64,000 bases of DNA from Roridomyces roridus (lineage: Eukaryota > Basidiomycota > Agaricomycetes > Agaricales > Mycenaceae). The number at the start of each line of letters is the position of its first letter. Within the stretch, counting starts at the first letter, position 1. The stretch spans positions 806,001 to 870,000 of the forward strand of contig JARKIF010000006.1 of assembly GCA_029378245.1 (NCBI GenBank), given 5' to 3'. Position numbers and translations under genes: made by a program. This document shows, in pieces, positions 22,100-33,124 of the stretch. The notes under the pieces are model-generated. The model searched no databases, had not been told where the DNA came from, and saw only the letters and a program-made list of their open reading frames with translations.

Positions 22100-22675
22100 A
22101 TGTTCCCTGGCGCTTTCAACACCACCATTCCTTCTTTAATTCTGGTTCTCGCATCAGGTGCGTCTGGCCTCCCTTCCTACTTGCATGTACACGCTGAATC
22201 TACGCCCAGTTGTGCTCGTACTACCCACTCCCGGCACTTCTCTCAGTGTACCTCGTGTGTCGGACCCGGATTGTGTGAACGCCTGCGCCACTATAATCAG
22301 TGCATCCGCGGTACGCGCTCTTGCCTCCGTCGACGTTATCTGAATCCCTCTCAGACGTGCACACCGACCCTTGTAAATCAGCTCGACTTCTGTCAGCGCT
22401 GCATGACGGACCGCGGGATGTCGGAGGGACTAGTGCCAGTGGACGCATGCGTTGCTGCTGAATGGGCATCAGCTGAATCTACGCCCAGCGAATCCGGAGC
22501 CCTTGAAGAGAGATCCACAGGCACGGGAAGGCGTCTGTTGCCCCACGACGCGCCGGCGCCGGCGCGAGCACATACTCTGGGCATACGCGGAGCTATTAAA
22601 CTCCTCCTGGCCGGACGAAGCTCCGCCATCGCTGTCTTCTATAAGGTATGTAGCCGGTTCAGGGTATTTAGTTGA
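22100..22675 (+). CDS. Small secreted Cys-rich protein B, paralog of A
   Basis: Exon 1 gives the signal peptide MFPGAFNTTIPSLILVLASG. After an intron ending CGCCCAG (about 22210) exon 2 reads VVLVLPTPGTSLSVPRVSDP then CVNACATIISASA. A 44-base intron leads to the last exon: TCTPTLVNQLDFCQRCMTDR, a stalk (ASAESTPSESGALEERSTGT), and GIRGAIKLLLAG near the C-terminus. Cys spacing is identical to protein A. The C-terminus runs on to 22675 (KVCSRFRVFS) unless a GTATGT donor at about 22645 is used, so the end is uncertain and the GPI signal is less clear than in A. High identity to A, including introns, points to a recent tandem duplication. Confidence 0.6.
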   Translation: MFPGAFNTTIPSLILVLASGASGLPSYLHVHAESTPSCARTTHSRHFSQCTSCVGPGLCERLRHYNQCIRGTRSCLRRRYLNPSQTCTPTLVNQLDFCQRCMTDRGMSEGLVPVDACVAAEWASAESTPSESGALEERSTGTGRRLLPHDAPAPARAHTLGIRGAIKLLLAGRSSAIAVFYKVCSRFRVFS

Positions 22676-22763
22676 ATTGTAGAAGAGTTCGAGGACAAAT
22701 GTCATTGTCTGGAAAAGATGATCAAAGAATGTGCTCGATAGTCCAGACGGAAGGGCGTCACCC

Positions 22764-23659
22764 GCTAAGACTGAGCTAACCATCCCCGCCCTGGTTCGCA
22801 CAGAAGATAAGTAGAGTCGCTCGGGTTTCGCCCCACCCGCGAATATCTGTCCGCAAAAAGGATGACCGGGCAACAGATACGCCATATACCCCGATCCGGA
22901 GTCGAACCGTCGATTGAGGAGGCAGGAAGGGGGCTGCCACCCTGGTCAAAGGCGGACACTGTGAATGCAAATGACGTGGACTTGCAGCGTGGTTGACGAG
23001 TCAACGCTGGTCCAATGCAAATCCCCCAGGACGTCGGATCTTAACGCGAACGAGTCCGTTGTGAAGATTTCTGAGTCGAACCGCCGTTCGATGGAAGGGT
23101 GCAACGACGATCTAGGCTAAACGGACTGTCGGGCAAGAAAGAAAATATCTGGATCGCACACACAGAGCTCGACCCGGATTCGAACCGCCATGCGATACTT
23201 CGGATAAGTACAAGTGGGAGAGACACTGGCCGGTATATCAGCGAGCTTTGGAGATGACCGGTAGTTATCAGGGGTAAGTGCATAGATGCGCGAGTTGAAA
23301 TCGTGGTCGTTGCGCCTTTGAAGTTTGATGGAGGTCTGGCCATTGTCCATTTGGCAATGGATGGTGTGATGGCCAAGTGTTCTGCGCGGGGAATATGGAA
23401 GTTTCTGAAAACGACGGCGAGCAAAAATGCCTTGGAGCACCGCATAACGGACCCAGGCCGGAGTCGAACCGACGGTCGTCTAGTGGGATCTGGAACTTCG
23501 GTGGTACTGGCAGGAGCCCGAGTCCATGGTCGGCCGAACTGATTAAATATTCCGGAAACTCAGTGTCAGTCGGTTCGTCAATTGACCGTTTTGAAGAGTT
23601 CGAGCCCAAATAAAAGAAAGAAGGCGGGTTGTCCAGTCTCCCGATGCGGAGTCGAACCG
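22764..23659 (-). repeat. Cluster of degenerate tRNA-like sequences (five T-arm/B-box copies)
   Basis: On the minus strand the RNA polymerase III B-box consensus GGTTCGANNCC occurs five times within about 760 bases: 22896-22909, 23071-23083, 23173-23187, 23458-23471 and 23646-23659 (plus-strand reading CGGAGTCGAACCG or close). At 22764-22781 there is a D-arm/A-box-like GGTTAGCTCAGTCTTAGC. The copy at 23450-23524 can still pair its ends over seven positions (GACTCGG with CTGGGTC, two G-U pairs) and has a good T-stem. Its D- and anticodon arms do not fold. I read these as tRNA remnants or a tRNA-derived repeat, not as working tRNA genes. Confidence 0.5.
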
Positions 23660-24104
23660 AGAATCCCTCGGATTGTAAGGGAGTGTCCGGGAGTGATCGT
23701 GGCGGGCAAGTCGCCTCAGGTTTGTTAAAGGGCTAAGCGCGTGTTGTAACGAGTAGGGTCGACGTTCGAGGACCGGACAATATACCTGGGCGTTTTCAAG
23801 CAAGGTGATTCGGGCCTTAGGCGAGAAATGGAAGGGGCAAACTTGAAGGGAAAGTGCGCATACCATCCACGCCAGCGGCGGAGCGCGAACGTCCTATCCA
23901 ACATGAAAAGCAATGGGAGACCCTGCGGCCCCGCCAGTTCTTAGATAGGAACGACGAGGGAGACAATGCCAGAAGCAAGATAGCCGACCAAAAGAAGAAT
24001 ATCTCATTCCGAGGCGTCTACAGCGCACAATCGCGATACTTTAGAATTATCCGGACACATAAAGAATAAAAACAACACCAGTCTCCAGCCCGCCCCATCA
24101 TCCT

Positions 24105-24679
24105 CTACCAGTGCAATCTATGCGTCGGACACTGGTACCCGTCGGGGTTCTGGAACAAATACAGCTGGTGGTACGTCTCAGCGTCCCACCACGGCCCCGC
24201 CTCCTTGACATCGGTGACGATCTTGGTTCCTTTGGGCGTAAAATGCTTGGCCTGGACCTCCTCCGTCACGCGTCGCGCAACCTCGGCTTGCTCAGGCGTA
24301 GTCGTAAAGATCGCGGAGCGATATTCTTCCGAAATCCAATCAGCGGTGAATCCAAGGGAGAAGAGCAAGCAGACGCACGAGTGCCGACATCGCCACCCTG
24401 CCTGTTCACCGTCGTAGGGTCATGGGTGCGATAGAAGAACTCGACGAGCGCATCGTAGCTCACGACCGCCGGATCGTACTCGATTCGCACAGCCTCAGCA
24501 TGCTGCGTAGCGCCGCTGCACACCGTGCGGTAATCGGGGTTCTTCGAGTCCTCGAGCCCGCCGGTGTACCCGACGGCGGTCTTGATGATGCCTTTGGCGG
24601 GCGGGAAGTGCTTGACGAAAATGTGCTCGGTGCCCCAGAAGCAGCCCGAGGCGAAGATGGCGATCGAGGGAGTGGACAT
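24105..24679 (-). CDS. msrA: Peptide-methionine (S)-S-oxide reductase, MsrA
   Basis: Two exons: 24379-24679 and 24105-24325, split by a 53-base GTGCGT..GAAG intron that falls inside a CAA codon. The product is 173 residues, normal for MsrA. It reduces S-epimer methionine sulfoxide in proteins and free form, using thioredoxin for recycling, and protects against oxidative damage in the cytosol or mitochondria. Diagnostic features are the active-site GCFWG (catalytic Cys at residue 13), GYTGG, the SGATQHAEAVRIEYDP block, LVEFFYRTHDPTTVNRQGGD and, after the intron, YRSAIF and the C-terminal YHQLYLFQNPDGYQCP. No N-terminal targeting sequence is seen with this start. This is the most securely identified enzyme in the window. 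Confidence 0.93.
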
Positions 24680-25318
24680 GGCGGTTTTGAAGACGATGGG
24701 GAGGCCGAGGCCGTTATATGCAGCAGGTCACGGGCGTGGATTACGAGCCCGCAGCTGTGCGCGTCGGGCACGGTGATGGGCAGAAGGAAGATGAGAAATG
24801 CGGTGCTAGGCTTGCTCAGCGGCATCAAAGACACGTGCTTTGTGATCGATTGATCCCTGCTGATTCGGCATCAACGGCTCACAAGTTTGCTGCGAGTGCG
24901 AAACACTGCCAAGATGTGAATGCAACGGGGTGGTCTGGAAGGACACGTCGAGCAGTCCTGACATTCGGCTGTTTCAATATCAACAGCCGCTCCATGAACA
25001 TGCCAAGCATCCGCTTGGCATCGGCGCTACTCTCTCTCGACAGCCCAACATACATCGGCGCCAATTTTTGTCCTCCGAGAAAGCATCAAAAGCACACCTC
25101 ATCCCGGTTTGATATTGATTCTGTCTATCCCTTGATCGGCTGCTACCTGTGCACCACCCGCTGTCACAACCCAACAAAAAGTCGCCAAGAACGAACCCAC
25201 ACATAAATTGCGCGCCTGTTCCCTCTCGTTTCTCTATTCCACTTCTCTCCCGCTTACCTTTTCTTCGCGGCCTTTTGATCTTCCTCGGCACTGGTGCCAT
25301 CCATCGAGCACGTTCAAT
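24680..25318. other. Divergent promoter region between msrA and secreted protein C
   Basis: Lies between two divergent genes. No coding signal. A long CT-rich stretch (about 25215-25290) precedes the start of the plus-strand gene. Confidence 0.45.
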
Positions 25319-26245
25319 ATGTTTTCCTTCAACTCCGCGCTCTCTGCTTTGCTCTTGGCTAGCGTGCTGGGTAAGTAAATGCTTTTCGTGTACAAAATCC
25401 GTGCACTGACTGCGACTTTGGCACACAGTCGCAGCTGCCCCTCATCCTCCGATCCACTCCACTTTGCACCTCCGGCAAACCACATCGGATGATTCGGACC
25501 CAAACTGCTCCAATACGTGCGCCCCCCTCAAAGGCACCTTTGAGGTAGCTGGCTGTTCTTTTGCCATCCTGGACTCACCTATCATCCATCAACAGGCACA
25601 TTCTTCAGGTGCATCCCCCCTAGACGAATGCACGCAACCCATCGTCGACCAATTCACCTCCTGCATCTCCTGCCAAAACAGCCAGGGTGATCCGGACGGT
25701 GACGGCAGCGACGCAGAAGAGGACCTCCAAAGTAGGTCACATACACAGTCTGTTGTTCAACAGTTGATTTGATGCCCGCCGGTACAGGTCTGACGAGTAT
25801 ATGCTCACAGGTAAACATCAACTTTGTCACGCAGGCGGATGGGAGCATTTTGGTGGAGCCTGCTGCGGGGTCGGGAGATAGTTCACTTCCTCCCGAGACA
25901 CCTGAACCTTCTTCCCAGGCACCTGCGCCATCTTCCCAGGCACCTGCGCCATCTGCGCCTCCTTCCCAGGCACCTGCACCATCTGCGCCTCCTCCCCCGG
26001 CAGCAGCCCCATCCGCTGCCCCTCAACCCAATCCCACGCCCGCTCAACAGACGAACTCAGACAAACCCGGTGGGCCCGCGTCGACTTCATCTTCCACTGG
26101 CACGTCCTCGTCACCCTCGGCTGCATCTTCGAGTGCTACGGACGGAGGCAAGAAATCTGGCACGGGGAGGTCGGTGTCGGTTGACAGTGGGTTCAGGGCT
26201 ACCATGGCCATGGGAGCGCTTGCAGTGGTTGTGGCAGTTTTATGA
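25319..26245 (+). CDS. Secreted Cys-rich protein C with Pro/Ser/Ala-rich stalk, probable GPI anchor
   Basis: Exon 1 is a signal peptide, MFSFNSALSALLLASVLG, ending at GTAAGT exactly where A and B have their first intron. Exon 2 reads VAAAPHPPIHSTLHLRQ then DPNCSNTCAPLKGTFE, exon 3 DECTQPIVDQFTSCISCQNS with an acidic end, and exon 4 LTSICSQVNINFVTQADGS. The Cys pattern C-x3-C...C-x10-C-x2-C matches A and B. It is followed by a long stalk with PSSQAPAPSSQAPAPSAPP-type repeats and S/T-rich segments (probably O-glycosylated). A C-terminal hydrophobic tail (AMGALAVVVAVL) fits a GPI signal. It is longer than A and B because of the stalk. Function unknown; cell-wall or surface location inferred. Confidence 0.7.
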
Positions 26246-28990
26246 GGCTCTTCTTATCGTGATTACCCCTATGTATGTACCTCGTTCTCTTTGAAAGTGA
26301 GCGAGAGGGATACAACCGTGCCACAGCGTGCCCAGACGAGGCTCGCGCCTGGATCCGAGCCGGCGGAGAATTGAAAGGCCGCCCCATGATTGCACTGATC
26401 GCCGTTCAAACCCGACATCAAAACCGTTGCCTCGAAGTACCAGGCATGAGCAAACAATTATGTGCAGGCTGACCTCCCACTTTCTGGATCTTCATCTTTC
26501 TTCCTTGGAGGAAACGCTGCATAAACCCAAAACAAAAAGGTGAATTGAACCTGTCGCAGATTTATGTTACGGTCTGCGTGAGCAGGGCTCAAGCCCACGA
26601 GTCAACCACCGTCTCTGGTAGGGGTACATAGTAGCTGCTTACTATTGCTTGCTGTGCGAAACTTCCCCAGCCACTGTCTTCAGTTCCAAGCGAAAGAGCC
26701 GGTACGATCCGGTGATTACTTCCCAGGCCCGACAACGGCGTTGGCTCTGTAACACTCGGCATGGGCGAATAATCATCCGTGCTTTCTGGATCTCATCCTC
26801 CCTTGATGTGATTCAAGCCGCAAAAAGGTGGATTGTCGTTCACGTCTCATGTTCAACCCCGAATCGAACGGGCCACCTTTGTGAAGTGGGCGAGGCTAGC
26901 CTCTTGTTTTTGCCGGCGTTGAAACAACTTTGACCTCAAAGAACGGGTTCAGAGGCGGGTTGGTGGATAGTAACACAAGAGGATCATCTGCAGATACACT
27001 ATCATTGGAATTAAAAAGTAAATTGGCGGATGTAAGAGACGAAGCCATTCTCATAGGAGCAAATGCCTTTTCCGCGGTGCAGAAACAATGTATTTCTGCA
27101 CTATTTCCGCCAGTCCCATAAATGGGTGATAGCACTTAATTCTGTGAAAATTGGCAGAGTCTGAGAGAATCTGATGATGTTCGACACATTTCCGAGCGGC
27201 GGAAATAATGTGGTACATCTAATGTTGCGCAAATAGTGCGGAACTTTCAATATTTCCACCCTTGCAGAAAAGGTGGATCCCCCCCCCCCTGTGTCTTCTC
27301 TCTGGCAAAGCAGAGCAGAGTTGGTTGGGCATGGCTAGGCATGGCTCCCACGGAAGTAATGTACCCGCACCAGGTGAACTTGGACCAGCGGATCTACAAT
27401 CTGTCAGTAAAGCTGTAGAGCTTGTCAGATGTCTGATTAATGCACCAATGCAGCTCCCGGCAGGCATACATGGCCCAGATTCAGCAGCACATGGCCTAAG
27501 ATGCTGTTGAGCCTAGGGTTCTTGTGGGAAAAATGAACACAGATGTTGAGGAAGTTGGAACCTGGAAATTCATTCTGTGTGAAAGGCTCTCCTTCTCTTG
27601 ACAGAAACTAATGGGTGAACCAAACGTGCAGTGACACACACACATTGATAGGACCACAGTGTATTCCTACCAGGCTACAAGCAACTGGAGAAATACAGGC
27701 GGGAGGTTTTGGGGTGCACACGTGCATGCAAAACTATATATATATGTATGTAGACAGGCTGTCACAGTTTATGGTAATGGAAAGCTGTGCTCTAAGTACT
27801 GTGTGAGATAGACAGATCCATGATGCCGGGATGGACAGGTGACAGATCCATGATTTGGCTGTGAGGATGCCATCCTTTCACAGTGCCTCCAGAGAGGACG
27901 ATAACTGGAGTATCACACAAATGGGATTGTACAAACAAAAGATTCGATGAAAAGGAGCCGTAAGTACTAAGTAAAGAACAGAATGTGGCTGAGTGAAGCC
28001 GGGGACAGATGTTTAACCCTGGGTTCAGTCACCAGTGACGGAATTCCGTCAGATTCTATTGGGCAGTGCAAAAACTGTTGAATGAAAAACACAAGGCAGG
28101 CCAGTCGGGTGATCAAAGAGAACCAATTTAGACTTGATGACAGTGCAGTCAACATGAGCCCCTTTGCTCCTGGCAGACCCTTCAGCCAACGACACATTCT
28201 GTTGAAACTTGAGATGCTGGTCCTCATAGGAAACAATCATAGGAAAAAATGAACCTATTAAGTTATTAACTCTTGAGGAATACAATTGGGTGCCAGGATA
28301 TATAGGGCTCCAAGCGCACAAATGGGATTGAGCAAAGGACTAAGGAAAACATATTACCATATAAGGAAGGCTGCCGAAGGAGTTGTAGCGATTCCGCAGT
28401 TGATATCAGAGAATTCTATCAAATTTGATGGCGGCGAATTGCGGCAGTAGGTGATGGCAACAACGCACTGCCGGCAGTGCCGACCCCTCGCAACAAGAGA
28501 CAAGTCCACTACCTTCCACTACCTTCCACTACGCCCTCACTGCCAATGTCTCACACCTCGTCGCCGCTCATAGGAGACCCGCCACCGCACGTCGCCTGCC
28601 CGACACCGCTCATTCAAACCGCCAGACGTATGACACTGTCCACGTCGCCCGCTACACTGTAACACTGGCCACTCGCACACGACATGCTGAGCGCTGAAGC
28701 TGGAGGATGGATGGTATCCAGGCTCGTGGAGCTCTCAGGTGCGTCCTTAAATGCCTCCTGGCATGAATCTGTCCTGACGATTCGCAAGCCCATCATTCCT
28801 GCTGCTGTGTACCCCTGCCAACGCATCAACCGCTCGCCATACGTGTCTTCAATGGTAGGAGCAATGGCCACGACTTCCGAGCTCGTCTTCAAGATACATT
28901 CAATACATGTCGTAGATACAACAAAGAATACAGAGTGCTGCCAATACAAAACGATACACTGCCAAAGTGCCGTCAGGCCGAAGCCAGCCG
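26246..28990. other. Gene-poor AT-richer region
   Basis: About 2.7 kb without a supportable gene. Around 26845-26925 another tRNA-like stretch occurs on the minus strand (T-arm CCCGTTCGATTCGGGG, loop TTCACAA). Near 27070-27105 and 27190-27210 there are short hairpins (GTGCAGAAA/TTTCTGCAC). A poly-C run interrupts 27280-27290. Several short open frames (26896-27135 minus, 28614-29000 minus) lack known domains. Confidence 0.4.
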
Positions 28991-29070
28991 GCGCGCCCAT
29001 GTGAACACCAGATGAGCCGTGTCCTGGGCTCAGCCGGAGACCGGCTGGGCTCCAGCTGAGTGATCCAGCT

Positions 29071-29139
29071 AAGATTTCCAGCTGCTAGCCGGCTGGCTAC
29101 CCATGCCGACCGGCATGGGTGTGTCCAGCTGGAAATCTT
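29071..29139. repeat. Nested hairpin repeat
   Basis: AAGATTTCCAGCTG (29071-29084) is perfectly complementary to CAGCTGGAAATCTT (29126-29139). Inside are two smaller palindromes, TAGCCggctGGCTA (29086-29099) and CCCATGCCG/CGGCATGGG (29100-29119). Related CCAGCTAA/GCTGG and TGGCCAG palindromes recur at 30165-30230, so these may be the subterminal repeats of one element of about 1.3 kb. Confidence 0.6.
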
Positions 29140-30355
29140 GATTTGATATCCTGAGTCCGCTGAGTCCAGGGCAACAGAATGACATTTTTTTGTGGATGTT
29201 CGTCGTTTACTATAAATCTTTCCGCCACAACAGACTCGAAATAATGCTGCTCTGAGGGAGAAGAAGTTGCCGACGAATTGAGAAAAGATGCTAAGTCCTT
29301 TGCCGACGCACGGAGATCTCAAACCGCGTTGCCGTAAGTTAACCATCACGTCAATCACTCCACACTCCACCCGGCGATGATTCGGCGCTCCATGGCAACC
29401 ATAATCAATGGCGCGATTTCGGAGTCATTCTGATTCCTCCGTTCTTTCTTCCCTTCCCCACATCCTCCCCTCTGTCTCCCGTCCTCCAACAATCGGGGAT
29501 GCCCACGGCGGTCACCTCATGTCCAAGCTCTTGAAAGGTCTTTCCCTTCAAGCCGTGACCCCCTCAATATGTCCAGTTTTCAAGCGGAGCCGCGAAGTCT
29601 ATCTGGCCACCTTGGACGTGTTCCCCTGCCGTCGCTGGCCTCCTTTCAAGACCCGAGCTCCAAACCCTCTGCCCCATTCCTCCATGCCGAACTCTCTCCA
29701 AGAAACTCCAAGCAAGTGTCAAGACTCAATTTCAAGCCTGGAAGCTGGCGGTGTCGTAGTTATCTCGTTTCAAGTCACGGTGCTGTCCTGCCTTCTACCT
29801 TCAAGTTTTCCTCCCACCTTCCCTTCGAAACCAATGCCCCGGGGTCCGTTGCGCAGCATCAAGTTCCGCCGAATGCTTCTCCTTCATCAACGCCTCTCCG
29901 CACTCTCCCGCTGTCATTCCTTGATCTTATGTCTCTTTACCGCCTTCAAGGTCTTCCAACGCTGTCGACATTCCCGTCTCATCTTGATGGCAAGTCTATT
30001 CCCGCTCAGCTCTACTCGATGTCCTCAGCTGTACTCGATGTCCTGTATGTTATGTATGTAGATTTGAATTTGAATTTTTTTGCTCTACCTCGAAGTGTGA
30101 CAAATATGTTTTTTGAACGCCGGGGTAACGGGTATAGCTAGGGGTGGTCACCAGTTGACTCCGCCCATGGTGGCCAGCTAATCTGGCCAGCCAATACCAG
30201 CTAAAGCTGGACCCACCCTGGCCCCATTGAAGATGAGAGCTGGGACCCACCTTGCTACCAGCCCGAGTCCATCCATCAGCGACATGCGGAACACATATCG
30301 CCGCCAGCTGCCGGTCAGCTGGCCGCACTCTGGCGGTGTACAGAAACGGATTAAG

Positions 30356-33124
30356 TCAACGCGCAGGGGCGTGCGCTGGGGGATAGTACAATGTGTATGG
30401 GTCGTATGGCACCTGCTGTGGAGGCGCGTATGGGTTGTATGGTAATTGGTGTGGAGGGTACGGGTTGTATGGTAATTGGTGTGGAGGGTACGGGTTGTAT
30501 GGGAGTTGCTGTGGATAGGGAGGGTAGTTAGGAGGGAGTGGATGGCCGGGTCTCATGTACGGTGGTGCCACTGCTTGTTGGGAATACGGAGCGGGCACAT
30601 GGAGTGGAATGTTCGATGGACCAGCGACGGGCGGTGGAGGCGGGCGGGGAGGCGCGGGTGCTGGTGGAGCTTGAGGAGTTCGGGCTGCCGCTTTGCCATC
30701 GATCCTGAAGGCAGACATCAGGTTGTGGAATGGTGACTGGGCGTTAACACGTACCTCGGTGCCTTCAAGCCACTGCTCTGCCGAGCGCCGTAGGCTGCAT
30801 CTCCCGCGGGCTTCCGCTTCGTCTTGAAACCTGGAAGCATAGCCGCGTGAGTTTCCTTGAACGAGGATTTGGCGTTCGGGTGGATGTGTTGAGAGGAAGG
30901 CATCACGCCGCCATTGTCCGTCGCGAGCAGCATTGCGTCGACTACCTCCTCCAAGTCCTCCAAAGGCTGAGACTTCGTCTTCTGGCTGGGGTGACGGAGA
31001 CGTGCCGCCAAGCGCTCCAGCTTTTCGGCCATAGCGATGTGAGGGGGTTTGCTGGGCGCCTGGAACAGCTGCGGTACCATCTCTTCCTCAGGCTCGCTGT
31101 CGGGCTCCGAGTCCGTATTAGACGTGGTGGGAGGGAGGTGAGGCTGGGTACGTGCGGAGAGAGTGTGGACGATCCTTCGGGTGACACCTCGCCGAAGAGG
31201 GTCTGTACAGCGCAGATGTGCTTACAGAAGTTGATCAGGGGGTAGTCGGCGCATGTGCAAGTGTACTTGTCGAGGTCCACGTCGTAGCTCTTGCCCACGG
31301 ACGACTTTGAGGGAACGATGTAGCGAGAATCCGTGGTGGCCTTGATCTCGTCCTGGGAATACACCTTTGCCTTGAGGATGATGTCCTGCCGCTTCTTCGA
31401 CTCGATATCCGGTCCCTCGAATCCACAGTCCTGCCGGCGCTGTTTTAGGCGATAGTAGGCGTGTACGTCATTCACCAGCTTCTCGAGGAGGTGGTCGATG
31501 CGCCGGTTTCGCTTGTTCTCCAAGAACTTGCCCTTGAAAACGTGATGCCATCTGAGATACTGTCAGTATGCAAGAGAAGAACGGGCGAGGACACGTACGC
31601 CTCAACGAGCATGTTGGTGTCAGACTGCTCGAAGATGCTGCGATCTTTCCGGTAGATTGCGGACCACATCTTGACCACCGCCTCGTCCATCCAGACCTCC
31701 TTCAAATACGTCACAAAGCTGGAAGGCGCCATCTGCTGGATTTTCTGCCAAGCAGCGTCAAAATCTTGCTGCGTCGTCATTCGGGGCCATTGCTTGAGGA
31801 CAACCCAGAGCGCCTCGTTGTGCTCAATCTTGAACCGCTGCTGCCAGGCATGGAGGACGTGCCACCAGCACAGAAGGATCACTGTCAGCGCGGTCCCCCA
31901 CGCCCTCCTGCACGCGTTGATCTGCGCTTTGTCGAAGTCGGTCATGATGTGCCGGGGGATGATGGTCGGGGAGCGCAGCTTGACGAGGGATAGAAAGTAG
32001 TGGATCGTGTCGGCTGTTCCGCTCGAGGCGAGCATCCACGCCACGGGGATACCTGTCACAGACTGTCAGTCATGCACGACAACGAGCAGTAAGAGGCATA
32101 CCATGAGCCCATTTGTCACGAACCATGATAGTCGTCAGATTCAGATTTTCGTACATAGTAACGTTGTGCGTCGCGTCGATGCAGATGAGGGATTCACCAT
32201 TTTCTCGGTATTTGCGTTGTTGCCAGGGTGATTGGATCATGAGCGTGAAGACATCGGAATCGAGGCCAGAGTTGGAAGGCGGCGGATCTGTCTTGCATTT
32301 GAAGCCCAAGAGATAACCCTTTTCTCGCAGATTGGCAACCCAGCGAATCGTAGATTGGCCGTCGTCGGGGTGAAGCCGAATTGTCTCTGCCTCGATGTCC
32401 TTCTCTATCTTTCTGATGTCGCGTAGCTGTATGAATTCAGTTCTTGAGGCCGTCATCGTTTCGTCGTCGTCGCGGTCAAGGAAATCGTCATTGTCGTAAA
32501 CGCCGTTCAACACCATCTCAAGCTGAGAACATGATTGTGAAGCTGCACGCCTTGCATCGTCATGATGCCACTCACAATCTTTTCCGATGAGACCTTAAGT
32601 CTCAGCATCCCAGCGATAAACTCCCGCGTCTCCTTCGGAATGCGTGTATAAGGCAGGTTTTCCCTTCCCAACGGGTGGTCATGGTCTTCGATGTAGCGAC
32701 CGAGTACAGTCGTGCGACCGGGGTAACGTTTGACAGTGAGGGAGCAACCACATTCGGTACGTTTTGAAGCAATCTTGCGCGCTCGTTTGGGGGCAGTTCG
32801 AATGTATGCCTTCTTGCCGCCGGTGCCACCGCGAGTACAAACGTAGCGTGTCTTGGCTTCGTATTGGGGAAGTTTGGTGACTGTACCGTTGCTACCGAAC
32901 TGGATGGATTTGTTGGCCTCTTCACGCGACATCCATTGCTGGAAGGAAGGCCAGTCGTCCCAGCGCAGTGTATACTCGTTCTTAGCAGAGTCGTAGTCAA
33001 AAGAGCCTCGCTCGCGACGCACCACGGGTGTCGATATGGAAGGAGAAGGAGGCGCACTGGGCGCACGAAATGTAAACTCGCCCTGCGGAGGACCCGTCGA
33101 AATCGGGCCTCGGCGAGCGTCCAT
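30356..33124 (-). CDS. MULE-type transposase with SWIM zinc finger and Pro/Tyr-rich tail
   Basis: About five exons, starting at ATG 33124 (MDARRGPISTGPPQGEFTF) or possibly 33229. The N-terminal region has WDDWPSFQQWMSREEANKSI and a Cys/His cluster (RYVCTRG..ECGCSLTVKRYPG..IEDHDHP), the FAR1/WRKY-GCM1-like DNA-binding fold. The catalytic DDE core follows: LICIDATHNVTMYENLNLTT (first Asp), IMTDFDKAQINACRRAWG (second Asp) and the LLCWWHVLHAWQQR block. Then comes a SWIM finger, CTCADYPLINFCKH (C-x-C-x8-C-x-H). The C-terminal exon is Pro/Tyr-rich with PPHQLPYNPY repeats to 30356. Such proteins cut and paste Mutator-like DNA elements. No terminal inverted repeats were found around it, so it may be immobile or domesticated. 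Confidence 0.75.
30429..30518. repeat. 30-bp coding minisatellite
   Basis: Two almost identical 30-base units (TAYGGGTTGTATGGTAATTG followed by GTGTGGAGGG) at 30429-30458 and 30459-30488, then a diverged third. On the minus strand they encode the PPHQLPYNPY repeats of the MULE protein tail. Confidence 0.7.

Noticed and set aside
22715..22790. Complete tRNA gene on the minus strand starting GGGGATGGTTAGCTCAGT
   Set aside because: The D-arm looks good but the acceptor ends do not pair and the T-loop lacks the GTTCGA consensus; recorded only as part of the tRNA-like cluster.
24422..24853. Plus-strand frame over msrA
   Set aside because: Antisense to the conserved MsrA exon; no recognisable domain.
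28614..29004. Gene of about 128 codons on the minus strand
   Set aside because: Open on both strands over the same stretch with no known motif; evidence too thin to call.
30429..30518. CRISPR-like array because of regular 30-base repeats
   Set aside because: Units are adjacent without spacers and encode a protein repeat; the genome is eukaryotic.
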